A stretch of DNA of 64,000 nt, taken from positions 1-64,000 of the forward strand of contig CAYUPL010000004.1 in assembly GCA_964446655.1 (NCBI GenBank), written 5' to 3'. Source of the stretch: Desulfopila_A sp964446655 (GTDB lineage Bacteria > Desulfobacterota > Desulfobulbia > Desulfobulbales > Desulfocapsaceae). Made by a program: the position numbers and the translations under genes. The notes under the pieces were generated by a model. That model searched no databases. It saw nothing but the letters and a program-made list of their open reading frames with translations, and had not been told where the DNA came from. Below are positions 32,638 to 41,151 of this stretch, piece after piece. Positions within the stretch are counted from its first letter, which is position 1. Every line of letters begins with the position of its first letter.

Positions 32638-33435
32638 TTAATGGAACCAGTGCAGCAGCTTTTCCCCCAATTTCATGGTGTCCTTGGCAGCGGTCGAAAC
32701 TTCTTTGAAATCAATATTATATCTGTTACCGAGAACTTTGAGGACCGCACCCGCCGGGCAGAGTGTATGCCATGGTACCGGTAGGCGGAAGAGCAGGGCG
32801 ATGACATTTTCCCGCTGCCGTACCGGTATAAAAACGGAGCCGCTACTGTTCTTCAGGATGGCCTTTTTTGTTTCATTGTATATGGTGCGATTGCCGCTCC
32901 AGAGATTGCAACAGATGACGCCTTGGGGCGAGAGTTTCTGTTCAGCCAGTTTGAAAAACCGGCTGGAGTAGATGTTTCTTGCCATGCCGGAGTCGTTGAA
33001 GGCATCGAGCAAAATGAGATCATACGGTTCCGTGCCGGAAAGCCGGGCAAGAAAGCGCAGTCCGTCGTCACAGTGTACAACTATCTGTCCGCTTTCCGGC
33101 AGGTGAAAATATTGGCGAGCGATATCGATGATGTGTTGTGAGTAATCAACTGCATCTACCCGGCATTGCGGCAGATAGTGCTGGAAAAAATGGAGCAGAG
33201 AGCCGCCGCCGATACCGATAAGCAGAATTCTGGAAGGGCGCGGTATGGCAAGCAGTGAGGCCGCCATCATATAGTGTGTGTATCTGAGAACAAGTCTGCC
33301 GGGTTCTTTGAGGGCGATTTTGCTCTGCACCACAGATCCCTGGAAATTGAGAGAGCGATATTCACCCTGTTCGATCACCTCGATGAAATTTTTGTCACGA
33401 CTGACGTGCAGTATTTTTTTGGGTTGTGCAACCAT
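32638..33435 (-). CDS. spermidine-synthase-like protein
   Basis: A 265-residue protein with the Rossmann methyltransferase-like fold of spermidine synthases: RILLIGIGGGSLLHFF (binding loop), RVDAVDYSQHII, HCDDGLRFL, and DLILLDAFNDSG. Canonical spermidine synthases have a Gly-Gly-Asp-Gly loop and a catalytic Asp in the fourth segment. Here the loop is GIGGGS and the later Asp is present, so aminopropyl transfer to putrescine is possible but not assured. Many such relatives are of unknown function. It is transcribed alone and convergently with srkA. The start has only a weak ribosome binding site. Confidence 0.75.
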   Translation of the reverse strand: MVAQPKKILHVSRDKNFIEVIEQGEYRSLNFQGSVVQSKIALKEPGRLVLRYTHYMMAASLLAIPRPSRILLIGIGGGSLLHFFQHYLPQCRVDAVDYSQHIIDIARQYFHLPESGQIVVHCDDGLRFLARLSGTEPYDLILLDAFNDSGMARNIYSSRFFKLAEQKLSPQGVICCNLWSGNRTIYNETKKAILKNSSGSVFIPVRQRENVIALLFRLPVPWHTLCPAGAVLKVLGNRYNIDFKEVSTAAKDTMKLGEKLLHWFH

Positions 33436-33723
33436 GGAAACTTGTGCTCAGCTACTGTTGCCTGGAGGTTACGGCGCTATATCGGCCTGTAACATTCGAT
33501 ATTGAGCTGCCTGCCTGGTTGATCAATCTATTTGTACATGGTTATAAGAAGAAAGTAAAGATTGAGCACTTCTTGTCTCAGGAACATATTTTTATTGGAA
33601 AAAGCGAGAAAAATCCTGTGAAACAGCTTGACTGGGAGAGAGCGGTCCGGCATAGTTAGAGAACCCCATACTGCTGCAACAAGAGTATCACCCGAAAGGT
33701 ATCGATAGTTCGAGGAGAAACCA

Positions 33724-34116
33724 GTGTCTGATACAGGGAAGAACATTCTGGTCATGGAGGATGAACAAATTGTCGCCGATATTGCCCAGCAGATGCTGGC
33801 GTATCTGGGATACCATGTCGTTGTTGTTGAAAATGGCGCCCAGGCAATCAGTCGCTATCGCCAGGCATATGAAAATAACGAACCGTATGCTCTTGTCATA
33901 TTAGACCTGAATATTCCTGGGGGAATGGGCGGTATGGAAGCGGTACGACATATCCTGGAGATCGACGCGGCTGCAAAGGTAGTGGTATCGTCCGGCTATT
34001 CTAATGATCCCATAATGGAGGCGTACGACAAGTACGGATTCTGCGGCTGTATCGCCAAGCCCTTTGACCTCAAGGGGCTGGAGGCTATTCTTAAGGCGGT
34101 CCTTACGAAGGAGTGA
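33724..34116 (+). CDS. single-domain response regulator
   Basis: A 130-residue receiver domain without an output domain. It has ILVMEDEQIVADIAQQ (acidic pair), the phospho-Asp in LVILDLNIPGGMGG, and Lys in IAKPFDLKG. It starts with GTG after GGAGAAACCA. Single-domain receivers usually relay phosphate or bind a partner protein. No kinase is adjacent, so it may work with either hybrid kinase in the window. The 288 bases before it (33436-33723) contain no gene I can support. Confidence 0.88.
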   Translation: MSDTGKNILVMEDEQIVADIAQQMLAYLGYHVVVVENGAQAISRYRQAYENNEPYALVILDLNIPGGMGGMEAVRHILEIDAAAKVVVSSGYSNDPIMEAYDKYGFCGCIAKPFDLKGLEAILKAVLTKE

Positions 34117-34153
34117 GGCATAGGGGCGGTTTTCCTCTGTTTGTCCTGCCGCG

Positions 34154-35317
34154 ATGAGCATACCACGCAACAGCAAACCCCTTCTTGGGATTATCTATTT
34201 CACGACTATTGTTACCATTTGTTCCCTGTATGCCGCGCAGCCCATTCAACCGGTATTTCAAGAGGAGTTTGCACTCAACAACCTCCAGGCCTTGCTTTTC
34301 ACCACTCTGATAATGTTCCCTTTGGGAATCGCACCTCTTTTCTATGGCTTTCTGTTGGAGTCGTTTTCCGCTAAACGACTGCTCCGGGCCGCTGTTCTGT
34401 GCCTTGGTCTGCTCGAGCTGGTTTTTGCCTGTTCGACAAACTATATCACCCTTCTGTCGATCAGAGCCGTGCAGGGATTGATGATTCCCGCTATCCTGAC
34501 TTCTTTGATGAGTTATATTTCCTTCACTTCGGACAGGGAAAATGTGCAGCATTCCATCGCCTTCTATATTGCGGCAACCATAGTCGGTGGTTTTCTCGGA
34601 CGTTTTCTGTCCGGGCTTTCAACGGAGCTGTTCGGCTGGCGTTACTTCTTTGTCTTCCTCGGAGTGCTTTTGATTCTGGCCTTTTTCCTGCTTAGCGTTC
34701 TGGAAAAAGATGCCAACATGGCATATACCAGGCCCAGAGCGGGGGAGGTTACAGCCCTGTTGAAAAAAGGGCGGTTTCGGTGGCTTTATATCGGAATATT
34801 TGCTATTTTCTTTGTCTTTTCCGCGATGATGAATTTTCTGCCATTCGTCTTGAAACAGATAAACCCATCAGCTGGTGAGGCCGGCATCGGTTTTCTCTAT
34901 TTCGGTTATGCCATGGGAATATTTGTCTCGTTGAGCAGTCGCAGGATCATACACTATTTCGGTAATGAGTCTGATGCAGTACGGGCCGGGATCATGATAT
35001 TTTTTGCCGGAACCACGATGTTCTTTGTCCAGGATTATCGGGTTATGTTTGCTGCCATGTTTGTTTTTTGTACCGGCCTCTTTATGGCGCACTCGCTTCT
35101 CTCCGGCTTTGTCAATAAAATGTCGAGTGAAAAAAAGGCGATAGCGAATGGCGTCTACATGTCCTTTTATTATATGGGCGGCACATTCGGCTCCTTTCTC
35201 CCTGGGTATTTTTTTGAAAAATACGGTTGGAGCGGCTTTCTCTTCTTTCTGCAGGCAATGCTGCTCTTTGCTTTTTTCTGTATCTATATGATGAAAAAGC
35301 ATGTACGCCCGGCATAA
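34154..35317 (+). CDS. MFS transporter (YnfM/arabinose-efflux type)
   Basis: A 387-residue major facilitator superfamily permease with about twelve hydrophobic segments. The N-terminus (IIYFTTIVTICSLYAAQPIQPVFQEEF) and the loop GFLLESFSAKRLL resemble the YnfM group of drug or metabolite exporters. The substrate is unknown. It starts 37 bases after the receiver gene and may share its transcript. The ribosome binding site is weak. It appears complete. Confidence 0.87.
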   Translation: MSIPRNSKPLLGIIYFTTIVTICSLYAAQPIQPVFQEEFALNNLQALLFTTLIMFPLGIAPLFYGFLLESFSAKRLLRAAVLCLGLLELVFACSTNYITLLSIRAVQGLMIPAILTSLMSYISFTSDRENVQHSIAFYIAATIVGGFLGRFLSGLSTELFGWRYFFVFLGVLLILAFFLLSVLEKDANMAYTRPRAGEVTALLKKGRFRWLYIGIFAIFFVFSAMMNFLPFVLKQINPSAGEAGIGFLYFGYAMGIFVSLSSRRIIHYFGNESDAVRAGIMIFFAGTTMFFVQDYRVMFAAMFVFCTGLFMAHSLLSGFVNKMSSEKKAIANGVYMSFYYMGGTFGSFLPGYFFEKYGWSGFLFFLQAMLLFAFFCIYMMKKHVRPA

Positions 35318-35594
35318 CCGAATGTGTTGTGCTTGCGCCATTTCTGTAACATTACTCTTCCCTGAAAAGTGGTGAGTGCTCTCATACCAGAATCGCCGTC
35401 GAACCGCCAGGCTTTCTCGTTGACAGCGGCGTTGTTTTTTTTACTGCTCAATCTCTCTTGTTGTATTGCAGGAGAAGATTTATGAGGTTTTTTTTCGTGC
35501 GGCTTGATTTGTTGTGCCGAAGTGATAGGCTATGGTGAAAGAACAATAAGCCTGTATCCGGCGCAACCACAATCATTTTACTGTTCATCCGTAA

Positions 35595-35846
35595 AATGGA
35601 CCTCTTCTGGGCGATTCGGCCTTGACCGCCAAATTTGCTGCCGAGGAGGGTAGACCGTGGCTCCATGTCGATCTGGAAAAACTCGGCCACAATGGAGCGT
35701 TGTCGAGCATAAAAAGGTGGTTGCGGGATCTTTCTGCAAATGTTCTAAATATCGCAGGACCAAGGGCAAGTTCGGATGAACGTATCTATCATGACGCCTA
35801 TGCCCTTATTGTGACGTTTCTACAAGAAATGCCGGACTGGCGCTGA
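35595..35846 (+). pseudogene. truncated YpsA-like putative molybdenum-carrier protein
   Basis: The frame GDSALTAKFAAEEGRPWLHVDL, then NIAGPRASSDERIYH, is the C-terminal half of the family called putative molybdenum carrier (cpYpsA type, Rossmann-like, usually about 150 residues). The N-terminal half with its conserved SGGQTGAD-type nucleotide loop is missing. A TAA lies at 35592, and only a poor trace (SGATTIILL in another frame near 35550) can be seen upstream. A TTG at 35622 could start a 74-residue product, but a broken gene is more likely. The preceding stretch 35318-35594 shows nothing else. Confidence 0.6.
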
Positions 35847-35875
35847 ACAACGCTGCAACAAAGAAGAGAAATACC

Positions 35876-37582
35876 ATGCTTATTCCTACCACTCCGATTC
35901 TGCTGTTTTTCCAGAACCAGAAAGCCCGGAAAAATTTCGCCAGCCTGGCCAAGTTTCTGGTAATGCTTTTTTTGGTAGTGCTGCTTTACAGTGTCCTCTT
36001 TCATATCATCATGATCTATGAGGGACGGGATTTCAGTTTGATAACCGGGATATATTGGACACTTACGGTGATGACGACCCTTGGGTTTGGGGATATCACT
36101 TTTCATAGCGATCCGGGACGTTTTTTTACTATCTTTGTTCTGCTTTCCGGCATTATTTTTATGCTGGTCATTCTGCCCTTTACCTTTATCCAGTTTTTTT
36201 ACGCTCCCTGGCTGGAGGTTCAGGAACAGGCCCGGACGCCTGTCAAAATTGACGATGATGTGCGGGATCATGTGATCATAGCAGGCCTGGAACCGATAAC
36301 ACGAAAGCTGGTGGAGCAGCTCAAAAAGAGAGATTATCCCTATGTGGTTCTGGCGCCTGATCCGCACACGGCGGCTGAACTGCTTGATGCCGGATACAAG
36401 GTCGTCATCGGCATGCCCGATGATGCCAGGACCTATCTCAAGGTGGGGGTGCATCGGGCCGCCATGGTGGTTGCCACGGTCGATGATCTTATCAATACCA
36501 ATATCTCCTTTACGGTACGAGAGGTCTGCGAGAAAGTACCGATTGTCACGAACGCGGATAAAGATCATTCTGTGGATATTCTGCAATATTCGGGTAATAT
36601 GCATGTCTTCCAGTTCATGAAAATGTTGGGAGAGTCGCTGGCCCACAGAACCCTGGGCTTGAGCAAAACCATCAATGTAATTGCAAGCTATGACGAATTG
36701 CGCATAGGTGTTGCTCCGGCGGCGGATTCACCTTTGATAGGAAAACGCCTTTTTGAGTCGGGAGTGCGTGAAGAGACGGGCGTCATTGTTGTCGGCATCT
36801 GGGAAAAAGGCCGCCTGAAAAAGCCGCTGCCCGATACCACCATCAGTGCCTCTTCCATTCTTGTTCTTGCCGGATCTCAGGCGCAGCTGGATAGCTTCGG
36901 GGAGACCTATGCCCGTCCGCAAAAACGTTTCGACCCTGAATCTCCGGTACTTATTCTGGGAGGCGGCCGAGTGGGAAACGCTGCCGCGGCCAGTCTGGCG
37001 CAGGAAGGAGTCAGATACAAAATTATCGAGAAGCGTACTGTGCTTACTCGGGGCGCCAGCAATTATATTGAAGGAGATGCCGCCGATCTTGATGTTCTCA
37101 AAAAAGCAGGCATCGACAAAGCTCGCTCCGTCATCATAACGACGCATGATGATGATATGAATATCTATCTGACGTTTTACTGCCGTCAGTTGCGCGATGA
37201 TGTGCAGATCATCAGCAGAGCGACGGTTGAAAGAAGTGTATCGAAAATGCATAAAGCCGGTGCAGATCTTGTTATGTCGTATGCTTCCATGGGGGCCGGC
37301 GCAATTTTGAATGTTCTTTTGCCGGGGCAGGTGTCGGTGTTTACCGATGGGCTGGTGGTTTTTAATATACCGACCCCGCCACGGGTGCTGGGTAAAACCA
37401 TCATTGAGAGCAGGATCCGCGAAAAAACGGGCTGCAGTATTGTCGCCCTGCGCCACGGCGCAACGCTGCAGAGCGGTCCTGAGCCCGGGTCGGTCTTAGA
37501 AGAAGGGACCGAACTCATTCTTGTGGGTACTGCCGATGCGGAGAAAAGTTTCATGAGTTTTGCCAATGGACAGAAAACATGA
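35876..37582 (+). CDS. two-transmembrane potassium channel with two RCK domains
   Basis: A 568-residue channel. Two membrane helices (about 26-48 and 83-108) flank a pore loop whose filter reads TTLGFGD at 67-73, a Phe variant of the usual TVGYGD. Two tandem Rossmann RCK/TrkA-N domains follow (HVIIAGLEPITRKLVEQL at about 130, VLILGGGRVGNAAAASL at about 360), each with a TrkA-C-like segment after it. Such proteins conduct K+ and are gated by nucleotide or Ca2+ binding. Two RCK copies in one chain mean a tetramer carries the full eight-domain gating ring. It is transcribed alone and fits the osmotic theme of the region. Confidence 0.9.
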   Translation: MLIPTTPILLFFQNQKARKNFASLAKFLVMLFLVVLLYSVLFHIIMIYEGRDFSLITGIYWTLTVMTTLGFGDITFHSDPGRFFTIFVLLSGIIFMLVILPFTFIQFFYAPWLEVQEQARTPVKIDDDVRDHVIIAGLEPITRKLVEQLKKRDYPYVVLAPDPHTAAELLDAGYKVVIGMPDDARTYLKVGVHRAAMVVATVDDLINTNISFTVREVCEKVPIVTNADKDHSVDILQYSGNMHVFQFMKMLGESLAHRTLGLSKTINVIASYDELRIGVAPAADSPLIGKRLFESGVREETGVIVVGIWEKGRLKKPLPDTTISASSILVLAGSQAQLDSFGETYARPQKRFDPESPVLILGGGRVGNAAAASLAQEGVRYKIIEKRTVLTRGASNYIEGDAADLDVLKKAGIDKARSVIITTHDDDMNIYLTFYCRQLRDDVQIISRATVERSVSKMHKAGADLVMSYASMGAGAILNVLLPGQVSVFTDGLVVFNIPTPPRVLGKTIIESRIREKTGCSIVALRHGATLQSGPEPGSVLEEGTELILVGTADAEKSFMSFANGQKT

Positions 37583-37710
37583 AGGGATGAAGACAGCGGG
37601 GTCACGGTTGTAAGGCACAGTGAAATCCTGGAGAGAAATATTTGATTTGAGAGAGAAGCATGGACATCTGCAAGGGCTGTCCAAGCGGGTCAGGAAAAAG
37701 GAGAGGAAGA

Positions 37711-38103
37711 ATGAATGAACCGGCAAAAATGAAAGTAACACTTTTCTCATTCGGTTTTAAACACGGTGCTCCGGAAAATCTTAACTATCTCTGGGATGTT
37801 CGTTGTCTGCCGAATCCATACTGGGTCGAAGAGCTTCGCCCACGGACCGGGCTGGACCATGAGGTGTCGGAATATGTTCTCGGCAGCGCGGCCGGGCATG
37901 ATTTTATCAAACTGCTCCGGCCCATGCTGTTATATCTCGTGCAGCAGAATATCGCCATGAAGAAGAAAGAGATGGTGATGGCGGTGGGATGTACCGGTGG
38001 CCGGCACCGTTCAGTGGCGGTTGTGGAGGTGTTATGTGACATTCTGCGTATACTGCCTCTGGATTTGTATTGCCGTCACCGTGATGTGGACAAGGATGCC
38101 TGA
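37711..38103 (+). CDS. stand-alone RapZ C-terminal domain protein
   Basis: A 130-residue protein equal to the C-terminal half of RapZ: LFSFGFKHGAPENLNYLWD, VRCLPNPYWVEELRPRTG, and VGCTGGRHRSVAVVE. In RapZ this half binds glucosamine-6-phosphate and RNA and directs RNase E to the GlmZ small RNA, while the N-terminal P-loop half controls it. Here the P-loop half is absent and there is no room for it upstream. I chose the ATG at 37711 because of the strong AGGAGAGGAAGA site; an ATG at 37660 is possible. Function in isolation is unknown; sugar-phosphate sensing is a sensible guess. Confidence 0.85.
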   Translation: MNEPAKMKVTLFSFGFKHGAPENLNYLWDVRCLPNPYWVEELRPRTGLDHEVSEYVLGSAAGHDFIKLLRPMLLYLVQQNIAMKKKEMVMAVGCTGGRHRSVAVVEVLCDILRILPLDLYCRHRDVDKDA

Positions 38104-38138
38104 TCAGGACAGGTCGCTCAGCCGTTGTATCGACCTGG

Positions 38139-38417
38139 TCAGGAGATATTGCCGGGCAGTCCTGGCCCCCCGGCAAGCGAAATTCCCAGGAGAATGCAAT
38201 ACATAAAAACGAAAACAGTGGCCAGAAGAACAGCACAAGTACCGTAAAAAACAAGACGGCTCGTTGTGCTCAGCAGAAACAGCAGAAGCTTGCAGCTTAT
38301 TTCGACAATAGTGAGGAGCAGGGCCGGGAGTATCAGCAATGTTTCGCCAATGAAGTGTCTGCCGCTGGTGGAGGGGACGGGGTGTGCGGTCGTGGGTGAG
38401 TGATGTATGTGTTGCAT
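38139..38417 (-). CDS. possible small two-helix membrane protein
   Basis: A 92-residue reading with two strongly hydrophobic stretches (LLILPALLLTIVEISCKLLL and VFYGTCAVLLATVFVFM) after a His- and Pro-rich N-terminus. The upstream GGAACT is a weak ribosome binding site. It lies antisense-free and convergent to the RapZ-like gene, so it is not a shadow, but no family is recognised. Confidence 0.35.
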   Translation of the reverse strand: MQHIHHSPTTAHPVPSTSGRHFIGETLLILPALLLTIVEISCKLLLFLLSTTSRLVFYGTCAVLLATVFVFMYCILLGISLAGGPGLPGNIS

Positions 38418-38788
38418 AGTTCCAAGGCTCTCTATTGTTCTTAGCAACCATTTGATGCTTATCTTTATGTTGCTGTTAAAAGGCTGATATCTGTTTTGTT
38501 GTTCTCTTTGCGGTGCAGGAATGGTAGTTATTTTGCAAATAGCAGGCCTGAAAAACGAGCAAGTATTTTTTTTATTCAAACTGAAAGACCCGTTTCTAAG
38601 TTCCTGATATTCCGGTGCCGCCCTTGCGGTGTTCTTTTACGCAGCAGACCATTGACATGATGGTTTCACTGCCTAACTTTTCTTTTACTGTGTGATTTTA
38701 GACACGATTGCCATGTATCGTTTGCGCTAAAGTTTATGGTTTATCTTTTCACCGGTAATGATACATTTTGTTTTGTCAGGATTTCTCA

Positions 38789-38876
38789 TGAACATTGTGT
38801 CAATTTCAGTAAATATAATGATATTCAAGTATGTTCAGGAAGTATTCCGTCGTGTGAAAATCATACACAATGTTCA
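38789..38876 (-). repeat. 88 bp element with 12 bp terminal inverted repeats, copy 2
   Basis: The ends TGAACATTGTGT (38789-38800) and ACACAATGTTCA (38865-38876) are perfect reverse complements. The reverse complement aligns along its length with 24650-24738, differing mainly in a short central block. Both copies lie in intergenic DNA upstream of a plus-strand gene. Confidence 0.6.
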
Positions 38877-38922
38877 CCATAGGCCGACCGATCTTACCGA
38901 GTATGCAGCGTTGCCGAAGCAG

Positions 38923-38995
38923 GGTGCATAGACTACTATCGCACCTTGCTTTGCGCCTCACGTACCCGGCAACCTCGGCTGGTGAGCAATCCGGG
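38923..38995 (+). repeat. hairpin-forming intergenic repeat, copy A
   Basis: About 73 bases beginning GGTGCATAGACTACT and ending AATCCGGG, about 85% identical to 40148-40222. The first part folds as GGTGCATAG with CTAT-C-GCACC, and in this copy the stem extends further because GAAGCAGGGTGC upstream pairs with GCACCTTGCTTT. A second stem CTCAC/GTGAG encloses CGGCAACCTCGGC. It could be a structured RNA or a REP-like palindrome. Confidence 0.6.
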
Positions 38996-39063
38996 CTGGG
39001 GGGTGCTGCGCTTGTGAGCGGCGGAAGAAAGATGATGTATGGTGAAGAAAAGGAGGGAGCGTT

Positions 39064-39456
39064 ATGAGTACAGCCATTGCCGGTTTGAAAAAAGTGGGTT
39101 TGCTGGTACGGGCAACAGATGACCGAGAAGGAGACCGGGGGGGATCAGCACGGCCCTTTTTCTTTATCCATGGCGTTGCCGCCGGCGGTCTGTGCCCTTT
39201 TGAGATGGAAGTGAGAAACAGAGTCGTAGGCGACACCTTCGAACTGAACCTGTCCCCGGCTGAGATGCAGCCCTTTTGCGGCCACCTCTACCAACCGCTT
39301 CTTCGTCATCTGAATCTCCTGCTCATGCCGCTGAAGTTCGATCTTACGGTTAGGGTCACAAGTGTTGAGGAACCGGATGAGAGGGAGGTCATAAAAGCCA
39401 TGGCAGCAGCAGTGGGCGGCGGTTGTCATACAGACTGCGGCTGCGGCTGCCACTGA
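39064..39456 (+). CDS. SlyD-like FKBP-fold protein with metal-binding tail
   Basis: A 130-residue protein that aligns by eye with SlyD. VGLLVRATDD matches the first strand region, PFFFIHG corresponds to the PLDYLHG loop, VVGDTFELNLSPAEM to EVGDKFDVAV, and LKFDLTVRVTSVEEPDEREV to the last FKBP strand. It ends CHTDCGCGCH, like the GCGCH end of SlyD that binds nickel. The insert-in-flap chaperone domain seems to be missing, making the protein much shorter than SlyD (196 residues in E. coli). It may be a prolyl isomerase, a metal carrier or a divergent relative. The ribosome binding site AGGAGGG is strong. The family call rests on pattern recognition, not an alignment score. Confidence 0.5.
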   Translation: MSTAIAGLKKVGLLVRATDDREGDRGGSARPFFFIHGVAAGGLCPFEMEVRNRVVGDTFELNLSPAEMQPFCGHLYQPLLRHLNLLLMPLKFDLTVRVTSVEEPDEREVIKAMAAAVGGGCHTDCGCGCH

Positions 39457-39503
39457 TTGATTGTTCTTTGAACCAGATTGTGGTGTTGCCTGGCGCCCCT
39501 TTT

Positions 39504-40037
39504 TTACCACATCAGATCATCGGGTACGGCGTACTCGGCATAGGGGTCGTCGGTGTCCCCACCTTTTTTGTCCGTCGGGGTATTGAGCAATACAACCAGT
39601 TTGCCGTTAAGTTGGCGGATTTTGTAAATGATATCAGCTGGAACAAATTGATATTCTCCAGCAAGCTTGACGATGCCGAGTTTGCCTTGCACCAGGCTGT
39701 CGATGGTTTTTTGGGGAAGATACAACTTTTTGATGGTGTTTTCATGTTTAAAGTTGTAGGGAATGTTTCCCGCTTCAATCTTTATCCTGTGGGTTTCTAT
39801 TAGTTGCCGTGCCTTGGCCGTTGCTTCCTTGGCCTGGCGCTGGGCGATTTTTTTCTTATTGAGCTGTTGGTCGCGCGCTTTTTTTTGGGCCATGGCCTGT
39901 CGGGCCATTTCCGCTATTTCATTTTCCTGTTTTTGCGGCGCTTTTATTTTTGCATGGGTCTCTTTTTTGGACTGTTGCAGCTTTTTTTTATCGATAAGTC
40001 CCATTTCAAGAAGTTGATCCTGTAACGTTTTGCCCAT
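39504..40037 (-). CDS. DUF2058 (YaiL-like) protein
   Basis: About 177 residues from the ATG at 40037, which has AGGAGAG upstream; a start at 40085 would add 16 odd residues. It begins GKTLQDQLLEMGLIDKKKLQQSKKE, is followed by a long, highly charged, probably coiled-coil helix rich in Lys, Gln and Ala, and ends in a small domain (RIKIEAGNIPYNFKHENTIKK). This matches the YaiL family of nucleoid- or ribosome-associated proteins of unclear function. Nothing in the context indicates a role. It is convergent with the SlyD-like gene. Confidence 0.85.
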   Translation of the reverse strand: MGKTLQDQLLEMGLIDKKKLQQSKKETHAKIKAPQKQENEIAEMARQAMAQKKARDQQLNKKKIAQRQAKEATAKARQLIETHRIKIEAGNIPYNFKHENTIKKLYLPQKTIDSLVQGKLGIVKLAGEYQFVPADIIYKIRQLNGKLVVLLNTPTDKKGGDTDDPYAEYAVPDDLMW

Positions 40038-40461
40038 GTTTTCTCTCCTGTGAGGCGCAGTGGCGTGCGGGATTGATTGTCTCAACTGAAAAGTAAGTGC
40101 AAAATATACGAGACAATGTCACAAAAAGTCAAATGTAAACGAAAAACGGTGCATAGACTACTCTAGCACCCTGCTTCGCGCCTCGCATTCACGGCAACTT
40201 CGGCTGGTGAGGTAAATCCGGGTTTAAGGTGGGCGGAGAACAGCCAAAGGTGCATAAACACAGGAGTAACTGCAGGAAAGAGATGATTGACTGTTGCGAA
40301 GAAATACATTCTTCTTTAGTATTCTTGTTTTTTCTGTCAAGATAACTATTGCTTCTACTATTTTGTTGAAAGGTCGCCTGCAGTATTGCAGTGTTCCTGT
40401 TTCACGAGTGCCGGAGTTGTCGATATGCTGAGTATCCGGATATATAAATAAAGGGAGAATT
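40038..40461. other. intergenic region carrying hairpin repeat copy B
   Basis: About 424 bases without a supported gene between divergent genes. Apart from the repeat at 40148-40222 I see only AT-rich sequence and the GGGAG ribosome binding site before the gene at 40462. Confidence 0.45.
40148..40222 (+). repeat. hairpin-forming intergenic repeat, copy B
   Basis: About 75 bases from GGTGCATAGACTACT to AAATCCGGG. The hairpin pairs as GGTGC-A-TAGA with TCTA-GCACC, a shifted register that keeps nine pairs despite two changed bases relative to copy A. The second stem is CCTCGC/GTGAGG with one G-U pair. It has the same orientation as copy A, 1.2 kb away. Confidence 0.6.
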
Positions 40462-41097
40462 ATGACTCTGATAAAGGTTGATTTCGGTACAGATGAAGGG
40501 AAGAGCACCGATTCCACCAAAGAAAAGAGCAAACAAACCATACCCCGGTATCAGTTTCATATTGCTTTGGCCTTCTCCGAGCCGCTTATCTGGCGAAGGA
40601 TTCAGGTTCCGGGCCAAATGACCCTGCAGCAGTTCCATATGGTTCTGCAGTTGTGCATGGGGTGGAGCGGTAAACACAATCATCAGTTCTATGTCGGTAA
40701 AATCTTTTACAACAGCAGTCCGGCAACGGCAACAAAAGGTGAATATGATGAAGCTGACTATGAACTGCACAGCCTGGAAGAGGCAATGAAATGGTGTTTT
40801 ACCTACATGTATGATGCCGGTGATGGTTGGGAACATGAGATAACTCTGGAAGAAATCGTTGCGGGGCAGTCCGGTTGGACTGCCCCGCGGGTTCTGGATG
40901 GTGAGTGGGCGGCGCCACCGGAAGAAATAGGAAGTGTCCATCTTTATACGGAGTTGCTTCACGCTCTCGAACATCCCGGAGAGGAAAACAGCAGGAGGAT
41001 GTTGGAGGAAGTACATCTGCAGGAATTTGACCCATATCGCTTTGATTATCAGTCAATAAACACCAGGTTGGAGCAATATGCCTGGACCGGGAAATAA
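40462..41097 (+). CDS. plasmid pRiA4b ORF-3 family protein
   Basis: A 211-residue soluble protein with the family landmarks: YQFHIALAFSEPLIWRRIQVPG, LQQFHMVLQLCMGWSGKHNHQF, MYDAGDGWEHEITLE, and late RFDYQSINTRL. The family is widespread on plasmids and chromosomes and its biochemical role is unknown. The ribosome binding site GGGAG precedes the ATG. It is followed 54 bases later by the FG-GAP protein. Repeat copy B lies about 240 bases upstream. Confidence 0.85.
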   Translation: MTLIKVDFGTDEGKSTDSTKEKSKQTIPRYQFHIALAFSEPLIWRRIQVPGQMTLQQFHMVLQLCMGWSGKHNHQFYVGKIFYNSSPATATKGEYDEADYELHSLEEAMKWCFTYMYDAGDGWEHEITLEEIVAGQSGWTAPRVLDGEWAAPPEEIGSVHLYTELLHALEHPGEENSRRMLEEVHLQEFDPYRFDYQSINTRLEQYAWTGK

Positions 41098-41151
41098 GGT
41101 GGGAAAGATGGTAAAAATCCCCAGTAATATCTGTTTTATATACCTGCCGAA

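Larger units (their letters stand above)
38418..39063. other. gene-poor interval holding two repeat elements
   Basis: About 645 bases with no supported gene. From 38580 to 38780 I see only AT-rich sequence. The remainder contains the 88 bp terminal-inverted-repeat element and the hairpin repeat annotated separately, then the AGGAGGG ribosome binding site of the next gene. Confidence 0.5.

Noticed and set aside
35798..36646. Minus-strand frame of 282 codons
   Set aside because: Antisense to the potassium channel gene with its filter and RCK motifs intact.
38923..40222. The repeat pair as a CRISPR array or known riboswitch
   Set aside because: Only two copies 1.2 kb apart with genes between them; the sequence does not match the c-di-GMP, cobalamin, TPP or SAM consensus I know.
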